Shown: positions 23,660-34,567 of the stretch, one piece after another
How the letters are laid out: each line of letters starts with the position of its first letter
Position numbering within the stretch: the first letter of the stretch is position 1
DNA from: Saururus chinensis
Taxonomy: Eukaryota > Streptophyta > Magnoliopsida > Piperales > Saururaceae
Length of the DNA: 64,000 bases
Assembly: GCA_035235625.1 (NCBI GenBank)
Contig: CP141143.1
Coordinates: 46,485,178 to 46,549,177 of the forward strand
Direction: 5' to 3'
Notes under the pieces: model-generated
Told to the model about the DNA's origin: nothing
The model's input: the letters and a program-made list of their open reading frames with translations, nothing else
Database searches by the model: none
Translations under genes and position numbers: made by a program

Positions 23660-24560
23660 GACGCTTAGTAAGCATCGTTAAACGTGCACGCGCCAGCCGA
23701 AAATGGCCTGCGCGGGGCAAAATTTTTGCCTCGTGAGGGCGATTTCTCCTGCGCGGGTGTTTTTCTTCCCCTCGTTTCTTGCTGCCATCTGCCCTCCGCC
23801 ACCGACATTCCGCCGCTACCGCCGTCCATCTCGCTTCTTCCGCCCTCGTCTCCCGCTCTTCTGCTGCTCGTTTGCCTCCGTCCGCTCCACACCCCCCGCC
23901 GCTCCTCCACCCCTTATACGCCTTTCGCCGCCCGCCCAGCTCCAATCAGGTCCCGGCCACTCCTCCCCTCCTCTGCCCCACCACTTAGCTGCCTTCTGCC
24001 GCCCGTGTCGGGTCCCTGCCACCTCACTCCGGTCGGGTCCCGGCCACCCCCGCTCGGCACCGGTCCCGACCTCCCTCTCCCCCCCCCCCTTCTCTCCCCG
24101 GGTCCTCCTCCCTTCCCCTTCTTTGTTTCAGAGGAGGGGGCCGTTCCGGTGGAGATGGGGCAGCGCGAGGGAGGCTGGGACTATGGGGGCCCGGATTCCG
24201 GCAGGGACCCAGAATCCGGCCCTCCCTCTCTCCGACCTCCTCTTTCCCCTCTCTCCCTTGGGTCTGCCCACCTCCTTCCCTTCCTCTGGAAACCAGAGGA
24301 GGGGGGCGGACCAAGGGGAGAGAGAGGGGGCAGCCGGTCCCCCCACTCTCCCTTCTCCTTCTCCCCCGCTCCCCTCCCCCCCCCCCCCCTCCCTTTGCAC
24401 TCAACAGAGGGAGAGGGGGCCGGACTGGATTCCGACTTCCCACCGGAATCCACCCACCCACCCCACCTCCTCCCTCTCCCATAGTCACCACACCCCTGTG
24501 CCCCAACCTCCCACCGGCGCCGGATTTGGCACTTCCGCCGGATTCCAATGCTGGTTTTTT
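23660..24560. other. GC-rich core of the CACTA element, proline-rich frames
   Basis: A 0.9-kb C/G-rich island contrasts with the AT- and GA-rich rest of the element. Two overlapping plus-strand frames (266 and 290 codons) are rich in Pro, Ser and Arg and show no domain. A recurring CCGGTCGGGTCCCGGCCAC-like phrase suggests simple-sequence growth. It may derive from a captured promoter or 5' exon. I see no support for a protein. Confidence 0.5.
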
Positions 24561-26690
24561 TCAAAAAAAATTTAAAGTGTTTAGCGACACTTATACAAGT
24601 GTAGCTAAAGACTTTTTTTAAAATTTACGAAGTATTAGCGACGCTTGACAAAGCGTCGCTAATACATAAAAATGTTTTTTAAAATATGTTTTTTTATTAA
24701 TGGGGTTTTTAAAAAAAATAATTTTTTTATTAGCGACGCTTTGTCGCTAATAAGTTGTTATTTATTTTTTTAAAATAATTTTTTATATTAGCGACGTATA
24801 AGAAAGCGTCGCTAATAAGCAAGTATTAGCGACACTTATTATTATGCGTCGCTAATAATTTGACTATTAGCGACGCTTTAGTATGCGTCGCTAATACTAA
24901 AATTATTAGCGACATATGTATAAACGTTGCTAATGTGCACTATTAGTGACGCTTGCCTTAAGTATCGCTAATGATCAATAGCGACTCGTTTTTTAGCGAC
25001 AGTTTATAAGTGTCGCTAATAGTCATTAGCGATGCTTATATTATTATTAGCGACACTTATAAGCGTCGCTAATAGTCTTTTTTGTTGTAGTGTTGGTTGC
25101 TCATGTGATCCTTAATAGTCTGTTTTTTTATATGATTTCATTTTTTGGTCTAGAATCTGTCCGTGTCTGCCATCAATTATTTCTGAATTTTTATTGTATT
25201 TGTGCAATAAAAGGTATAAAAGAGTCTGACACGGGATTAGCTGCACCCAGCCAATGGGATCTTGTTTCTAACAACCAAATGATGCAGGAGGAGCAACCAC
25301 TTCAGGTAACATATGTTGCATATAGTTTTCTACAATTGCCATAAATTTCATTTACACATTTTCTGATTTGGAGAGCAGGATGCTTTGTAGGTAGCAAGAT
25401 GCACAAAGATTATAAACCCAAACTCTGAAGACACCAAGTATGTTATAAATGTTAAGCAGATAGCCAAGGTAAGTTTAATTTTTTTTTAATGGAACATGAG
25501 TTGCTACATATCCAAATAGTTAGACTAATCTTCTTTTGTTGTAGTCCATTGTTGGATTGGGTGACAAAGTTTCTCCAACATATATTGAAGGAGGCATGCG
25601 CGTAGGGTAAGTTTTCATTGCATGTCTTATGTTCACTGCTATAAGTTTGAATATCAGCCTTGTCTCTTGTCCATGGTTTAGAGTAGATTGGGATATTTAG
25701 CTGGAGTTATTGATCTTCTTATGTCCAATGCCATTTCATTGTGTAAAATAATACTAGTTCATAATCTTATGAGCAGGATAGTTGACGGTTTATATGTCTT
25801 CTAGGACATTTTTTGTCCTACAGCAAAGGTTGTTTCATCATGGCTGTGTAATCAGTAATAGACAGCTGTGTTTGTCTATTCCTTCCTAGCTAACTATGAT
25901 GATAGTAGAAGAAAAGCTAGATGTAACATACAATGATGTTGGAGGATGTAAGGAACAAATTCAGAAGATGCGAGAGGTATACATGTTACAGTTAGCACAC
26001 TTCAATTTGCCTTTATGGTACATGTTTTTTTGGGAGTTTAAAGAACTAAAACTTTCATAATTTAATATATTTTTGGGAGTTTTGATTCAAACAGAATGGT
26101 TTATGCAGCTATAGTTTTGACATTTGAGTTGACACTACTAACTTGATGAGTGTTACCTTGCTACTGTTTATTGTAAGCTTCATGTATTTATCTTTTATCT
26201 TGGGCGATATGGGGTTAAGAAACACCTAATGTTAGATGCAGACGTCCTGATATTGTAGGAATTTGATTAGAATTAATTACTTGGAGAATTTAAGGATTAT
26301 CTAGTGTTTTATGAGATGCACATAAATTGTTATAATATTGAAGACACATAAGTATTTGGAGGTGTCTGTTTGGCATTATGCAGCATTTTTGGCTCCTTGT
26401 ATAAGGGATTCTGGAGTGTGTTTAAACCTAGGATGCATTTGTAATTGGTGAAAGCTAGGAATTAAAGAAAAAAATTGACATTTTCCCTTTGTGACATTTT
26501 TGCTGACTAACCTCCAAAGGGGGTTCTTTGTTATGGCCCTCCAGGAATGGGAAAGACTCTTCTTGCTAGAGCTATTGCAAATAGAACTGATGTCTGCTTT
26601 ATTCGTGTAATTGGAAGTGAGATTGTCCAGAAGTATGTTGGGGAAGGGGCAGATGGATGGTCGTTGTTCAGATAGATGGTCCTTGTTTAG

Positions 26691-26853
26691 CAAGTAGAAA
26701 AGGCAGAAGATGAACCAATAGTTGTTTTTCCAAATGAATTTGTTGTTCACTCACTAGCACAAGAGTATGGTGGTGGTGCTTTTGTGGTTTCTGATAATAC
26801 TGTCATTTTCTTGAATTACAAAGACAAGAGGATGTACAAGCAAATCATTGGAG
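26691..26853 (+). pseudogene. S9 prolyl-oligopeptidase-like exon fragment
   Basis: Following an AG at 26689-26690 the frame reads QVEKAEDEPIVV, then PNEFVVHSLAQEYGGGAF, VVSDNTVIFLNYKDKRMYKQ and IIGG, closing at a GT donor (26854). The words AQEYGGGAF and NYKD(Q/K)R(L/M)YKQ are characteristic of the N-terminal beta-propeller of plant acylaminoacyl-peptidase/dipeptidyl-aminopeptidase-like proteins. The catalytic hydrolase domain is not present. This exon follows the RPT1 fragment directly on the same strand, so it is a further captured piece. A retrotransposon has inserted at its splice donor. Confidence 0.7.
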
Positions 26854-26858
26854 GTAAG

Positions 26859-28289
26859 TAATCATTTATAATTAAACCCTTTGCAAGTGTATAAGGTAAT
26901 TGTACTAGGATGAGTATTTAAGGGTTGTCGAACCTCAGGGATTGATGAATTATTACTAAGTCTAGAGAGGAATTTGCTGGTTAAAAACTAAAACAACTTA
27001 AACTTTAATTAAGTAAAAGAAATAATCAATTATATCAAAAGCAAAAATTAATATGATGGAATTTACTTAGGAAATCGAATCCACTATAGAACCATAATAA
27101 TTCCTTCACTTTTAATCTAAATCTAGTGTGAATATGAACAAGTATTCTCAGCTACAACTAGAATTACTTTAGAAAGAATCATTAATTAACTTCCATGACA
27201 TGAACTATCTTCGACAATAGCACGAATCATCTACACTTAATAGCTATAGGCATGACCCGTCTAATCTTAGTATAACTCATCCAAGTCATTAATTATCTGA
27301 ACATTAAAACTATTGTATGACCATCTCATCTAAATTACAGAAATTAGAATTGATGAAAATATCAAAACCAAATCAATCTATCATCTACAAGACAATAAAT
27401 CAACATAGATTTGAATAAACATGAAAAGCTCTTCTATTAAAAAGGAAATCCTTATCATACAATCGTCATAATTCACAACAGAGATCTAAATTAAAAAGAA
27501 AAGAAACTGAAACTTATCTATAGCTTCATCAACTCCTAAGTAAAAGAAAAGTTTAGCCTTCTATTGTAGAAGAAAGCACTTGAATCTCCCTTGAAAGCTT
27601 TGAGTTCTTCTCCATCTTCGTCTTCCTTCTTCTCTTCAAAAAATTTACTTGCTAACCTTCAATTTTAAGCCAAATATGTCTTTTTATAGGCATAAAAACC
27701 GTAGAAGAAGTTGTATATGAAAAGGACTCAAAACTGTCTGAAATAAGGAAGCTGCGCATTATCCCGTTCAAACTCCCTGCATGCCCGTTCGAATACCTAT
27801 ACTGCATTTTTCATCAAAATCACGTTATCCCGTTTGATCCCTAAAAACGCCCCGTTCAAACGGCTACACTGTTTTTGCAATCTGGACAGTTTTTCTGGAC
27901 AGTCCATATTCTGTTCATTAAGCTATTTCTTTCATGTCCATATTAATTTCCAACATGTTTATAACTCCGACAAGTTGTCCAAATCACTTTAAAGCATGTT
28001 AAGACTATTTTCAATTATTCCAAACATCGTTTAAGTACTTCAGTAAGCGCATTTTACCTACAAAACATTAAAACATCACATTTTAGACATGTAGAATATA
28101 ATTAAGATCCCAACTTGATTCAAATACATATCTAAACTACTAATAACTACAAAATTATTAATAATTAAACTAAAATACTAATATCTATCTTAATCTAAAT
28201 AAACTATAACTAACTCTAAATTAATCTAATCTATACTAGCAAATAAGGTAAAAAGCAATCTAAAATAGATATATATTTTATACTTATCA
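26859..28289 (-). repeat. 3' LTR of the gypsy element
   Basis: It ends ATACTTATCA on the plus strand, like the partner LTR. The outer end reads TAATCATTTATAAT where the partner has TGATCGTTTATAAT, so its terminal CA (minus-strand sense) has mutated to TA. Confidence 0.92.
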
Positions 28290-28302
28290 AATGCCCCCAA
28301 AC
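28290..28302 (-). other. Polypurine tract
   Basis: The minus strand reads GTTTGGGGGCATTT directly against the 3' LTR. This is the expected site of plus-strand priming. Confidence 0.75.
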
Positions 28303-29878
28303 CTATATTTTGCTAGTCCTCGAGCAAAACAAAAATAAAACAAAACAACTAATTTAAAAAATAAATAAATGTCACTTTCATAGGGAATCACGATTGTATT
28401 TAGCTTATGCAACAAGCCTTTAAACCCCTAGGTGTCCCTAGTTGGACGAGTTGTGTCTCGTGAGGGTTTACAGCAATGATACCTACAAACATCTAAACCT
28501 AAGAAAATAAATAAAACAAAACAAGAAAACAAAAATTCTAAAAACAATCTTCTCTTAAAAACACACAACTATTTTTAAAAAGAACCAACCACAAATACTT
28601 GACACAAGTAAATAATTTCGATCTGATCACTTTTAAGTAAGGAATCATCCATTCTATAACCTCATCTTAGAAATAATTGTGCAACTACATATATACATTT
28701 CAAAAACATAAAGTGTAGAATCTTTGTAGTCATACAATTTCACTCTCTATTAACATGCATATCTTATGTGACCCATTACCCAAGCTCATTAAAGTTCACT
28801 AACTCAAAAATATAGCAATGACAATCTTTCATCCTTAACATCTCATAATAAAACCTCATGTAATAGCCTTTAAATTTAAATTAAATTTAGGAAATAAGAG
28901 CATAATATATATCAAAATATGACTTGTGCAATACTTAGTTCTATTAAGCTTTCTAAATAGTCCATGTAACAAGCGTTAGGCCAGTATCCCTAATCCAGTT
29001 GGCTCAAGGCACTAGGTGTTGAAACACCCATCAGGCTTAATAACTCAAACTATAAAGGCTACAGAACGAAGTAAGTCATAAAAGAATTTATCTCAACTTT
29101 TCACCTTTTGACGCGATCCCTTATACTTGCCTAGGCACAAGGCCCAGTTACTCAGTGAAAAGAGAAACAAACCTTTAATCTTTTTTTTTTCAATCAATCA
29201 ATTTTTTATTCTTTTTTTTCTCATTCTTTTTTTTTCATAATTTTTTTTTATTCTTTTTTTTTCATTACACTTATCCCATTTTTTTTCAAATAATAGCCAA
29301 GTATAAAGATCTATCATAAAACATTAAAAATTACTTAAATGTCAAGTTTTCAAAAATATGCTTAGTTAAAGATATCCCACTAAGATTACAAGTAATAAAT
29401 CATAAAATTATATTCCTACAAGTTTCAAGTGTGTGAAATGTGATTTAAAAATTTATGCACAATTATCCAAGATAAAGAAAATAAAATAGAAATTACTCAC
29501 TTAATCGCTTTCATCACTTAATTAATTACTTGAACTTTCTTCATGAAATTGATCTCTTTAAAAACAGACATATGCTTTTAAAAGAAAATAAGCAATAAAA
29601 ACCTAAAGTAAGACAATATATATACTACAATGATAAGAATGATAAGAATAAGTAAGAAAGGGAAAGAAAGATATCACCAGAGAGCAGAACTAATCCACTA
29701 ATCTAAAAATGAAGTATATAGGATTGAGAGAAAAGAAATAAATTACAAGTGATGAGCGTTTCCCCAAACCTAAAGTACTATATCCAACAAAAGAAACAAA
29801 AACTCTAATAAAAAAATAAAAGCTGAGAAAAATAAGTAAATAAAACCTAAATGAAGCAAAGAAAATAAAGAAAAACAT
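28303..29878 (-). other. Noncoding 3' internal region of the gypsy element
   Basis: About 1.6 kb is AT-rich and lacks any polymerase domain. It includes a run of TTTTTTTT/ATTCTTTTTT words at 29180-29290. The space where reverse transcriptase and integrase would lie in an autonomous relative is replaced by this DNA. Confidence 0.7.
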
Positions 29879-29900
29879 GGGTTGCCTCCCAAGAAGTGCT
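29879..29900 (-). promoter_or_regulatory. Conserved AGCACTTCTTGGGAGGCAACC motif after the protease
   Basis: The minus strand carries CTTGGGAGGCAACCC, a short inverted motif (GGGAGGCAACCC), which I recall after gag in several non-autonomous plant gypsy elements. Its role is unknown to me. Confidence 0.4.
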
Positions 29901-29945
29901 AAGTTTATTGTCTTCAGCCAGACAATGCAAACTTTTTTAAATATG

Positions 29946-32150
29946 TCAGGGTGGGCGGTAGATATTGGCATTGACTCTTCTCTTAAGTCTCCAAAAGGAT
30001 GGTTCAAAAATATTAGAAGGCACAACTTGATTATGGGATGATGCTACAAAAGATGGACCTCTATCATAAGCATCGAATTTAGAATTATCTACCATAAAAC
30101 ATTCAGCATTAGAGATTGCAGGTAAATTGTTAGACACATCAAAAGCATTTAGTTGCACTTTCATGTTCCCAAAGGTCATCTCCATTACCCCCGTCCTACA
30201 ATTTATGCATGCATTAGCTGTGGCAAGGAAAGGGCGACCAAGAATGATAGGAATCTGATGCGTGGAGTTGGCACCGGTTTCCATATCTAAGACAATAAAA
30301 TCAACAGGGAAAAAGTACCGGTCAACTTTCACTAAGACATCCTCAATTACTCCCCTAGGTTTACGCACAGAATGTTCAGCTAGCTGCAAGGTAACTGGTG
30401 TAGGCTGCAATTCACCTAACCCTAGTTTCTCATACATCGAGTAAGGGAGTAAATTGACACTCGCACTAAGGTCAAGGAGGGCTCTATGGATGGAGTGATC
30501 GCCTATGACACAAGAAATAGTGGGCACTCCAGGGTCCTTATACTTAGGTGGGGTGTCAAACTTCAAAAGAGAGCTAACTTGCTCGGTGAGAAAGACCTTT
30601 TTAGACACATGGGTCTTAGATTTACACTTTTGAGTGCATAGGTCTTTGAGGAACTTAGCATAAGCAGGGACTTGCTTAATGGCTTCTAAGAGGGGGAGAT
30701 TAATTTTGACTTATTTGAAAGTCTCAAGAATCTCATCAGTCCTAGCTGTGCTCTTTCTAAATGGTGGGGCCATGTCAAGACACTGAGGAAAAGGTGCCCT
30801 AGGTATATAAGATCCATCGGAAGCGGTCTTAGACTGTGGCTCTGAGGAAGGGGAATGAGATACAAACTCCTTCTCTTGTGGTGCACTAACTTCTACTTGA
30901 GGCTCATTAGGGGTTGACGTCTCTAACTCCTCACTCCTATCATCTATCATTGGTGTCCCCCCAACACTCTTATCAACAATCTTCCCACTCCTAAGGGTCA
31001 TTATGGAATTAACTTGTTCATTAGAGGAATGAGCTCCCTCTACCTGAAATTGACCTTTTGGGTTTTGTAGAGGTTGACTTGGCAACGTCCCCATCTCTCT
31101 CTTATTGATAGCATTGGCTAGTTGTCCAATTTAGGCTTCTAACTTTGCTATAGATTGTATGTGAGAGTGGAGGAGTTGGGATTGAGATTGAATGCCTTGC
31201 AGGGCACTCAAGACTTTTTCTTCAAAGCTTGAACTCCTATTGGGTTGGACATATGGATGTTGGACTTTAAGTTGGTTGAATTGGGCTGGTGGGACTTGGA
31301 ATGGTTGCCTAGGGGGTTGGTTGCCTACAACCCCTTGGTTTTGTGTCCGCCAGGAAAAGTTAGGATGATTCCTCCACCCACGGTTATATGTGTGTGAAAA
31401 TGGATTATTCTCAGCCCTAGGGAAGGATTGGGTAGCATTCACATGGTCTTGGACAAGCTCAGGAAATTGAGAGGCAGAGAGGCACTCCATGATAGTATGG
31501 GCTGGGCTAAGACATATTGTGCATGCATCTTGAGTGAAGGGAGTGGGCTGATGTGTTGAAGTCATAAGGAGGTCCAGCTTCCTACTTAAAGTATCAACTT
31601 TAGAGGAGATGTCTAATGTGTTTTTAACTTCATACAAGCCACCCCTAGAGGGGGCATTGTTCAAGGTAGATAGTCCACTCTCATTTTTATTCAACGCAAC
31701 ATGTTGAAGAGAATTTTTACTCAAGTCCTCAAAAAGTTTTCATGCCTCATTTTCATTTTTTAGCAAAAAGGTACCCCCACAACTTGCATCAACAAGATGA
31801 CAGTTTTGTTAAGTAAGACCCTCATAAAAACGTTGCACTAATTGTCACTTAGGGACAACATGATGAGGACACCTCCTAAGAAGGTCCTTAAGTCTATCCC
31901 AACTCTCATGGAACTGTTCAGTGGGAAGTTGGGCAAAAGTGGTTATGGCTTTTCTTATTTGGTTGGTCTTACCTATGGGGAAGTATTTTTTTAGGAACTC
32001 TTGTTGCATTTGGGCCCAAGTTGTGATGGTGTCTGGCTCTAAAGAGTGAAGCCATTCCTTAGCCTTATCTTTCAATGTGAAAGGAAAAAGGCGAAGTTTA
32101 ATAGCCTCATCGGTTAAATTTGAGAGCTTAAAAGTTGTGCATATTTCCAA
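29946..32150 (-). pseudogene. gag-protease polyprotein, interrupted
   Basis: Four frame segments lie in order on the minus strand. 32150-31845 is the capsid-like gag domain (KLRLFPFTL-type word, AKEWLHSL, FLKKYFP, ESWDRLKDLLRRCPHH). 31724-31131 carries a perfect zinc knuckle CTICLSPAHTIMEC (CX2CX4HX4C, 31523-31482) and a Pro/Gln-rich tail. 31094-30711 has MTLRSGKIVD. 30608-29946 is the retropepsin-like protease (LLDLSASVNLLPYS, ILGRPFLATANA). The protease active-site triplet is Asp-Leu-Ser, where relatives have Asp-Leu-Gly. The frameshifts and stops between segments mean this copy cannot make the intact polyprotein. In the cell, gag would package element RNA. Confidence 0.9.
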
Positions 32151-32773
32151 GAAGTCATCTAGGTGCCTATACCATTATTAAGTCCATAAAAATATGGAAG
32201 CATTTGAATGACATTGGGCTTAATTTCATAATTTTGAGCAGCAACCGCTGGCTACCTAATGCATGAAGGAGAGGTGTACTCATTGGGTGTGTAATACTCC
32301 CTTAGAGCTTTGAGTGGTGCATCTACTAACTGATGTTCAGCCATGATGAGGGTAGAGGTAGTGTGGTTGGAGGAATTGGTGGGAGAGTTTGGGGGTATAG
32401 GGATGTAGGTCGAGGGTAACTTAGATCTCCTAGATGTCCGCTCAGGCTCAGGGTCAAACGGTACTAATCAGGGGAGTAAGGAGCGACGACCACGCATACA
32501 CCACAAACACACCACACAATTTTAAGTATAAAAAGCGAAAATAACTGAAGGAAAAAGAATAAAAAAAAGGAAAAGGATCTTGCAAACCAAAGAGAAGCAC
32601 TATGCTTGCCAATGTCCACTTGTGGCCACAAGTGTAGAGAGCACCTTCAACTCAACCTACAAGATCAAATTAAAAGAAGGTAAGAAACTAAAAATTAACC
32701 TAAAAAATTAAGTAAACTGAAACTAAAGTATCTAGAATTATCCTAAAGCTAATTTAGTAACAAATCAACACCG

Positions 32774-32791
32774 TCCCCGGCAACGGCGCCA
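32774..32791 (-). other. Primer binding site for tRNA-Asp
   Basis: The minus strand reads TGGCGCCGTTGCCGGGGA, complementary to the 3' end of plant tRNA-Asp, six bases inside the 5' LTR. Confidence 0.88.
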
Positions 32792-32797
32792 AAAACT

Positions 32798-34229
32798 TGA
32801 TCGTTTATAATTAAACCCTTTTCAAGTGTATAAGGTAATTGTAATAGGATGAGTATTTAAGGGTTGTCGAACCTCAGGGACGGATGAATTATTACTAAGT
32901 CTAAAGAGGAATTTGCTGATTGAAAACTAAAACAACTTAAACTTTAATTAAGTAAAAGAAAGAATCAATTATATCAAAAGCAAAAATTAATATGATGGAA
33001 TTTACTTAGGAAATTGAATCCACTATAGAACCATAATAATTCCTTCACTTTTAATCTAAATCTAGTGTGAATATGAACAAGTATTCTCAGCTACAAACTA
33101 GAATTACTTCAGAAAGAATCATTAATTAACTTCCATGGCATGAACTATCTTCGACAATAGCACGAATCATCTACACTAAATAGCTATAGGCATGACCTGT
33201 CTAATCTTAGTATAACTCATCCAAGTCATTAATTATCTGAACATTAAAACTATTGTATGACCATCTCATCTAAATTACAGAAATTAGAATTGATGAAAAT
33301 ATCAAAACCAAATCAATCTATCATCTACAAGACAATAAATCAACATAGATTTGAATAAACATGAAAAACTCTTCTATTAAAAAGGAAATCCTTATCATAC
33401 AATCGTCATAATTCACAACTGAGATCTAAATTAAAAAGAAAAGAAACTAAAACTTATCTATAGCTTCATCAACTCCTAAGTAAAAGAAAAGTTTTGCCTT
33501 CCATTGTAGAAGAAAGCACTTGAATCTCCCTCGAAAGCTTTGAGTTCTTCTCCATCTTCTTCTTCCTTCTTCTCTTCAGAAAATCTACTTGCTAACCTTT
33601 AATTTTGAGCCAATATGTCTTCTTATAGGCATAAGAACCGTAGAAAGAAGTTGTATATGAAAAGGATTCAAAATTGGCTGAAATAAGGAAACTGCACATT
33701 ATCCCGTTCGAACTCCCTGCATGCCCGTTCGAATGCCTATACTGCATTTTTCATCAAAATTACATTATCCCGTTTGATCCCTAAAAACGCCCCATTCAAA
33801 CGGCTACACTATTTTTGCAATCTGGACAGTTTTTCTGGATAGTCCATATTCTGTTCATTAAGTTGTTTCTTTCATGACCATATTAATTTCCAACATGTTT
33901 ATAACTCCAAAAAGTTGTCCAAATCACTTTAAAGCATGTTAAGACTATTTTCAATTATTCCAAACATCGTTTAAGTACTTTGGTAAGCGCATTTTACCTA
34001 CAAAACACTAAAACATCACATTTTAGACATGTAGAATATAATTAAGATCCCAACTTGATTCAAATACATATCTAAACTACTAATAACTACAAAATTATTA
34101 ATAATTAAACTAAAATACTAATATCTATCTTAATCTAAATAAACTATAACTAACTCTAAATTAATCTAATCTATACTAGCAAATAAGGTAAAAAGGCATA
34201 TAAAATAGATATATATTTCATACTTATCA
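32798..34229 (-). repeat. 5' LTR of the gypsy element
   Basis: It has TG...CA ends (TGATCGTTT...ACTTATCA in plus-strand sense). The minus strand has a weak TATA (CCTATAAGAAG), compared with CCTATAAAAAG in the partner LTR and CCTATATAAAG in the solo LTR at 18000-19456. Confidence 0.92.
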
Positions 34230-34262
34230 GTAAGCTTTTAATCTAGGTTTTTTATGCATCAG

Positions 34263-34463
34263 ACTATTGAAGAAAGAGAAAACTCATTCCATGCAAGAAA
34301 TCAAACAGTTCATTGTATCTTTATTCAAGGACCGGATGGAAATGGAAGCACTGGTTTTGAGTTGCATGGACATGACAAGTAGTACATGAGTAATTGCCAA
34401 GTTGTGGTATCTTCTTGCATTTGTGGGGGCTCATATTTCTTGAGGAGACCCACTAAGAGCATG
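34263..34463 (+). pseudogene. Exon-like fragment, unrecognised gene
   Basis: After an acceptor (ATGCATCAG) the frame reads TIEERENSFHARNQTVHCIF, then IQGPDGNGSTGFELHGHDK, an in-frame TAG, then YMSNCQVVVSSCICGG and SYFLRRPTKSM, ending at ATG|GTAAG. The splice-like borders and one internal stop suggest a decayed exon. It lies on the same strand as the oxidoreductase-RPT1-S9 mosaic and may be its fourth piece. I do not recognise the family. Confidence 0.45.
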
Positions 34464-34567
34464 GTAAGAAAGGCTCATTTTACAGAAGTAGGTCATTATG
34501 CTCTTTGATTTGTATGATATTGATCTTTGTAAAAATTTGACTTATTTTCCATTGTTAATGCATGTGT

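Larger units (their letters stand above)
20629..25092. mobile_element. CACTA (En/Spm-like) non-autonomous element, 4.46 kb
   Basis: The left terminus is CACTACAACAAAATTAG and the right terminus TTTTTTGTTGTAGTG, the inverted CACTA ends. Flanking triplets are TTA and TTG, a 3-bp target duplication with one change. Subterminal zones (20645-21150 and 24580-25080) hold many copies in both senses of TTAGCGACGCTTA / AAGCGTCGCTAA, which in this superfamily bind the transposase. No transposase is encoded. The interior is GA-rich arrays plus a GC-rich core. Confidence 0.88.
20470..26661 (+). pseudogene. RPT1: 26S proteasome ATPase RPT1, internal exons only
   Basis: Six exons of proteasome regulatory subunit 7 keep their introns: 20470-20548 ([10 protein letters not shown]...KKVNDLCG), 25214-25305 ([19 protein letters not shown]...EEQPLQ), 25391-25468 ([20 protein letters not shown]), 25545-25606 (GLGDKVSPTYIEGGMRVG), about 25891-25976 ([19 protein letters not shown]) and about 26511-26661 ([20 protein letters not shown] to [12 protein letters not shown]). 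Splice borders are GT/AG and phases agree across the first introns. The N-terminus, the exon between 25606 and 25891 and the whole C-terminal half are missing. The Walker A motif is GPPGMGKT instead of GPPGTGKT. It is therefore a captured fragment. A CACTA element occupies the first intron. Confidence 0.88.
26859..34229 (-). mobile_element. Complete Ty3/gypsy-type element, gag-protease only (7.37 kb)
   Basis: Two 1.43-kb LTRs are flanked by a perfect 5-bp duplication GTAAG (26854-26858, 34230-34234). Coding order is on the minus strand: 5' LTR (32798-34229), primer binding site, gag, protease, about 1.6 kb noncoding, polypurine tract, 3' LTR. No reverse transcriptase, RNase H or integrase is found, so it would need enzymes from a relative. 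The tRNA-Asp primer and a TLRSGK-type gag place it near the Athila/Tat branch (inference). The LTRs differ at only a few bases per hundred by eye, so insertion was fairly recent. Confidence 0.93.

Noticed and set aside
23684-24575. 266- and 290-codon proline-rich frames as genes
   Set aside because: They overlap in different frames, have frames of similar length on the other strand, no domain and a simple-sequence look. GC-rich DNA has few stop codons.
29690-30025. 111-codon minus-strand frame after the protease
   Set aside because: It overlaps the protease frame end and then runs into AT-rich, Phe-rich sequence; it is part of the gypsy element's noncoding 3' region.
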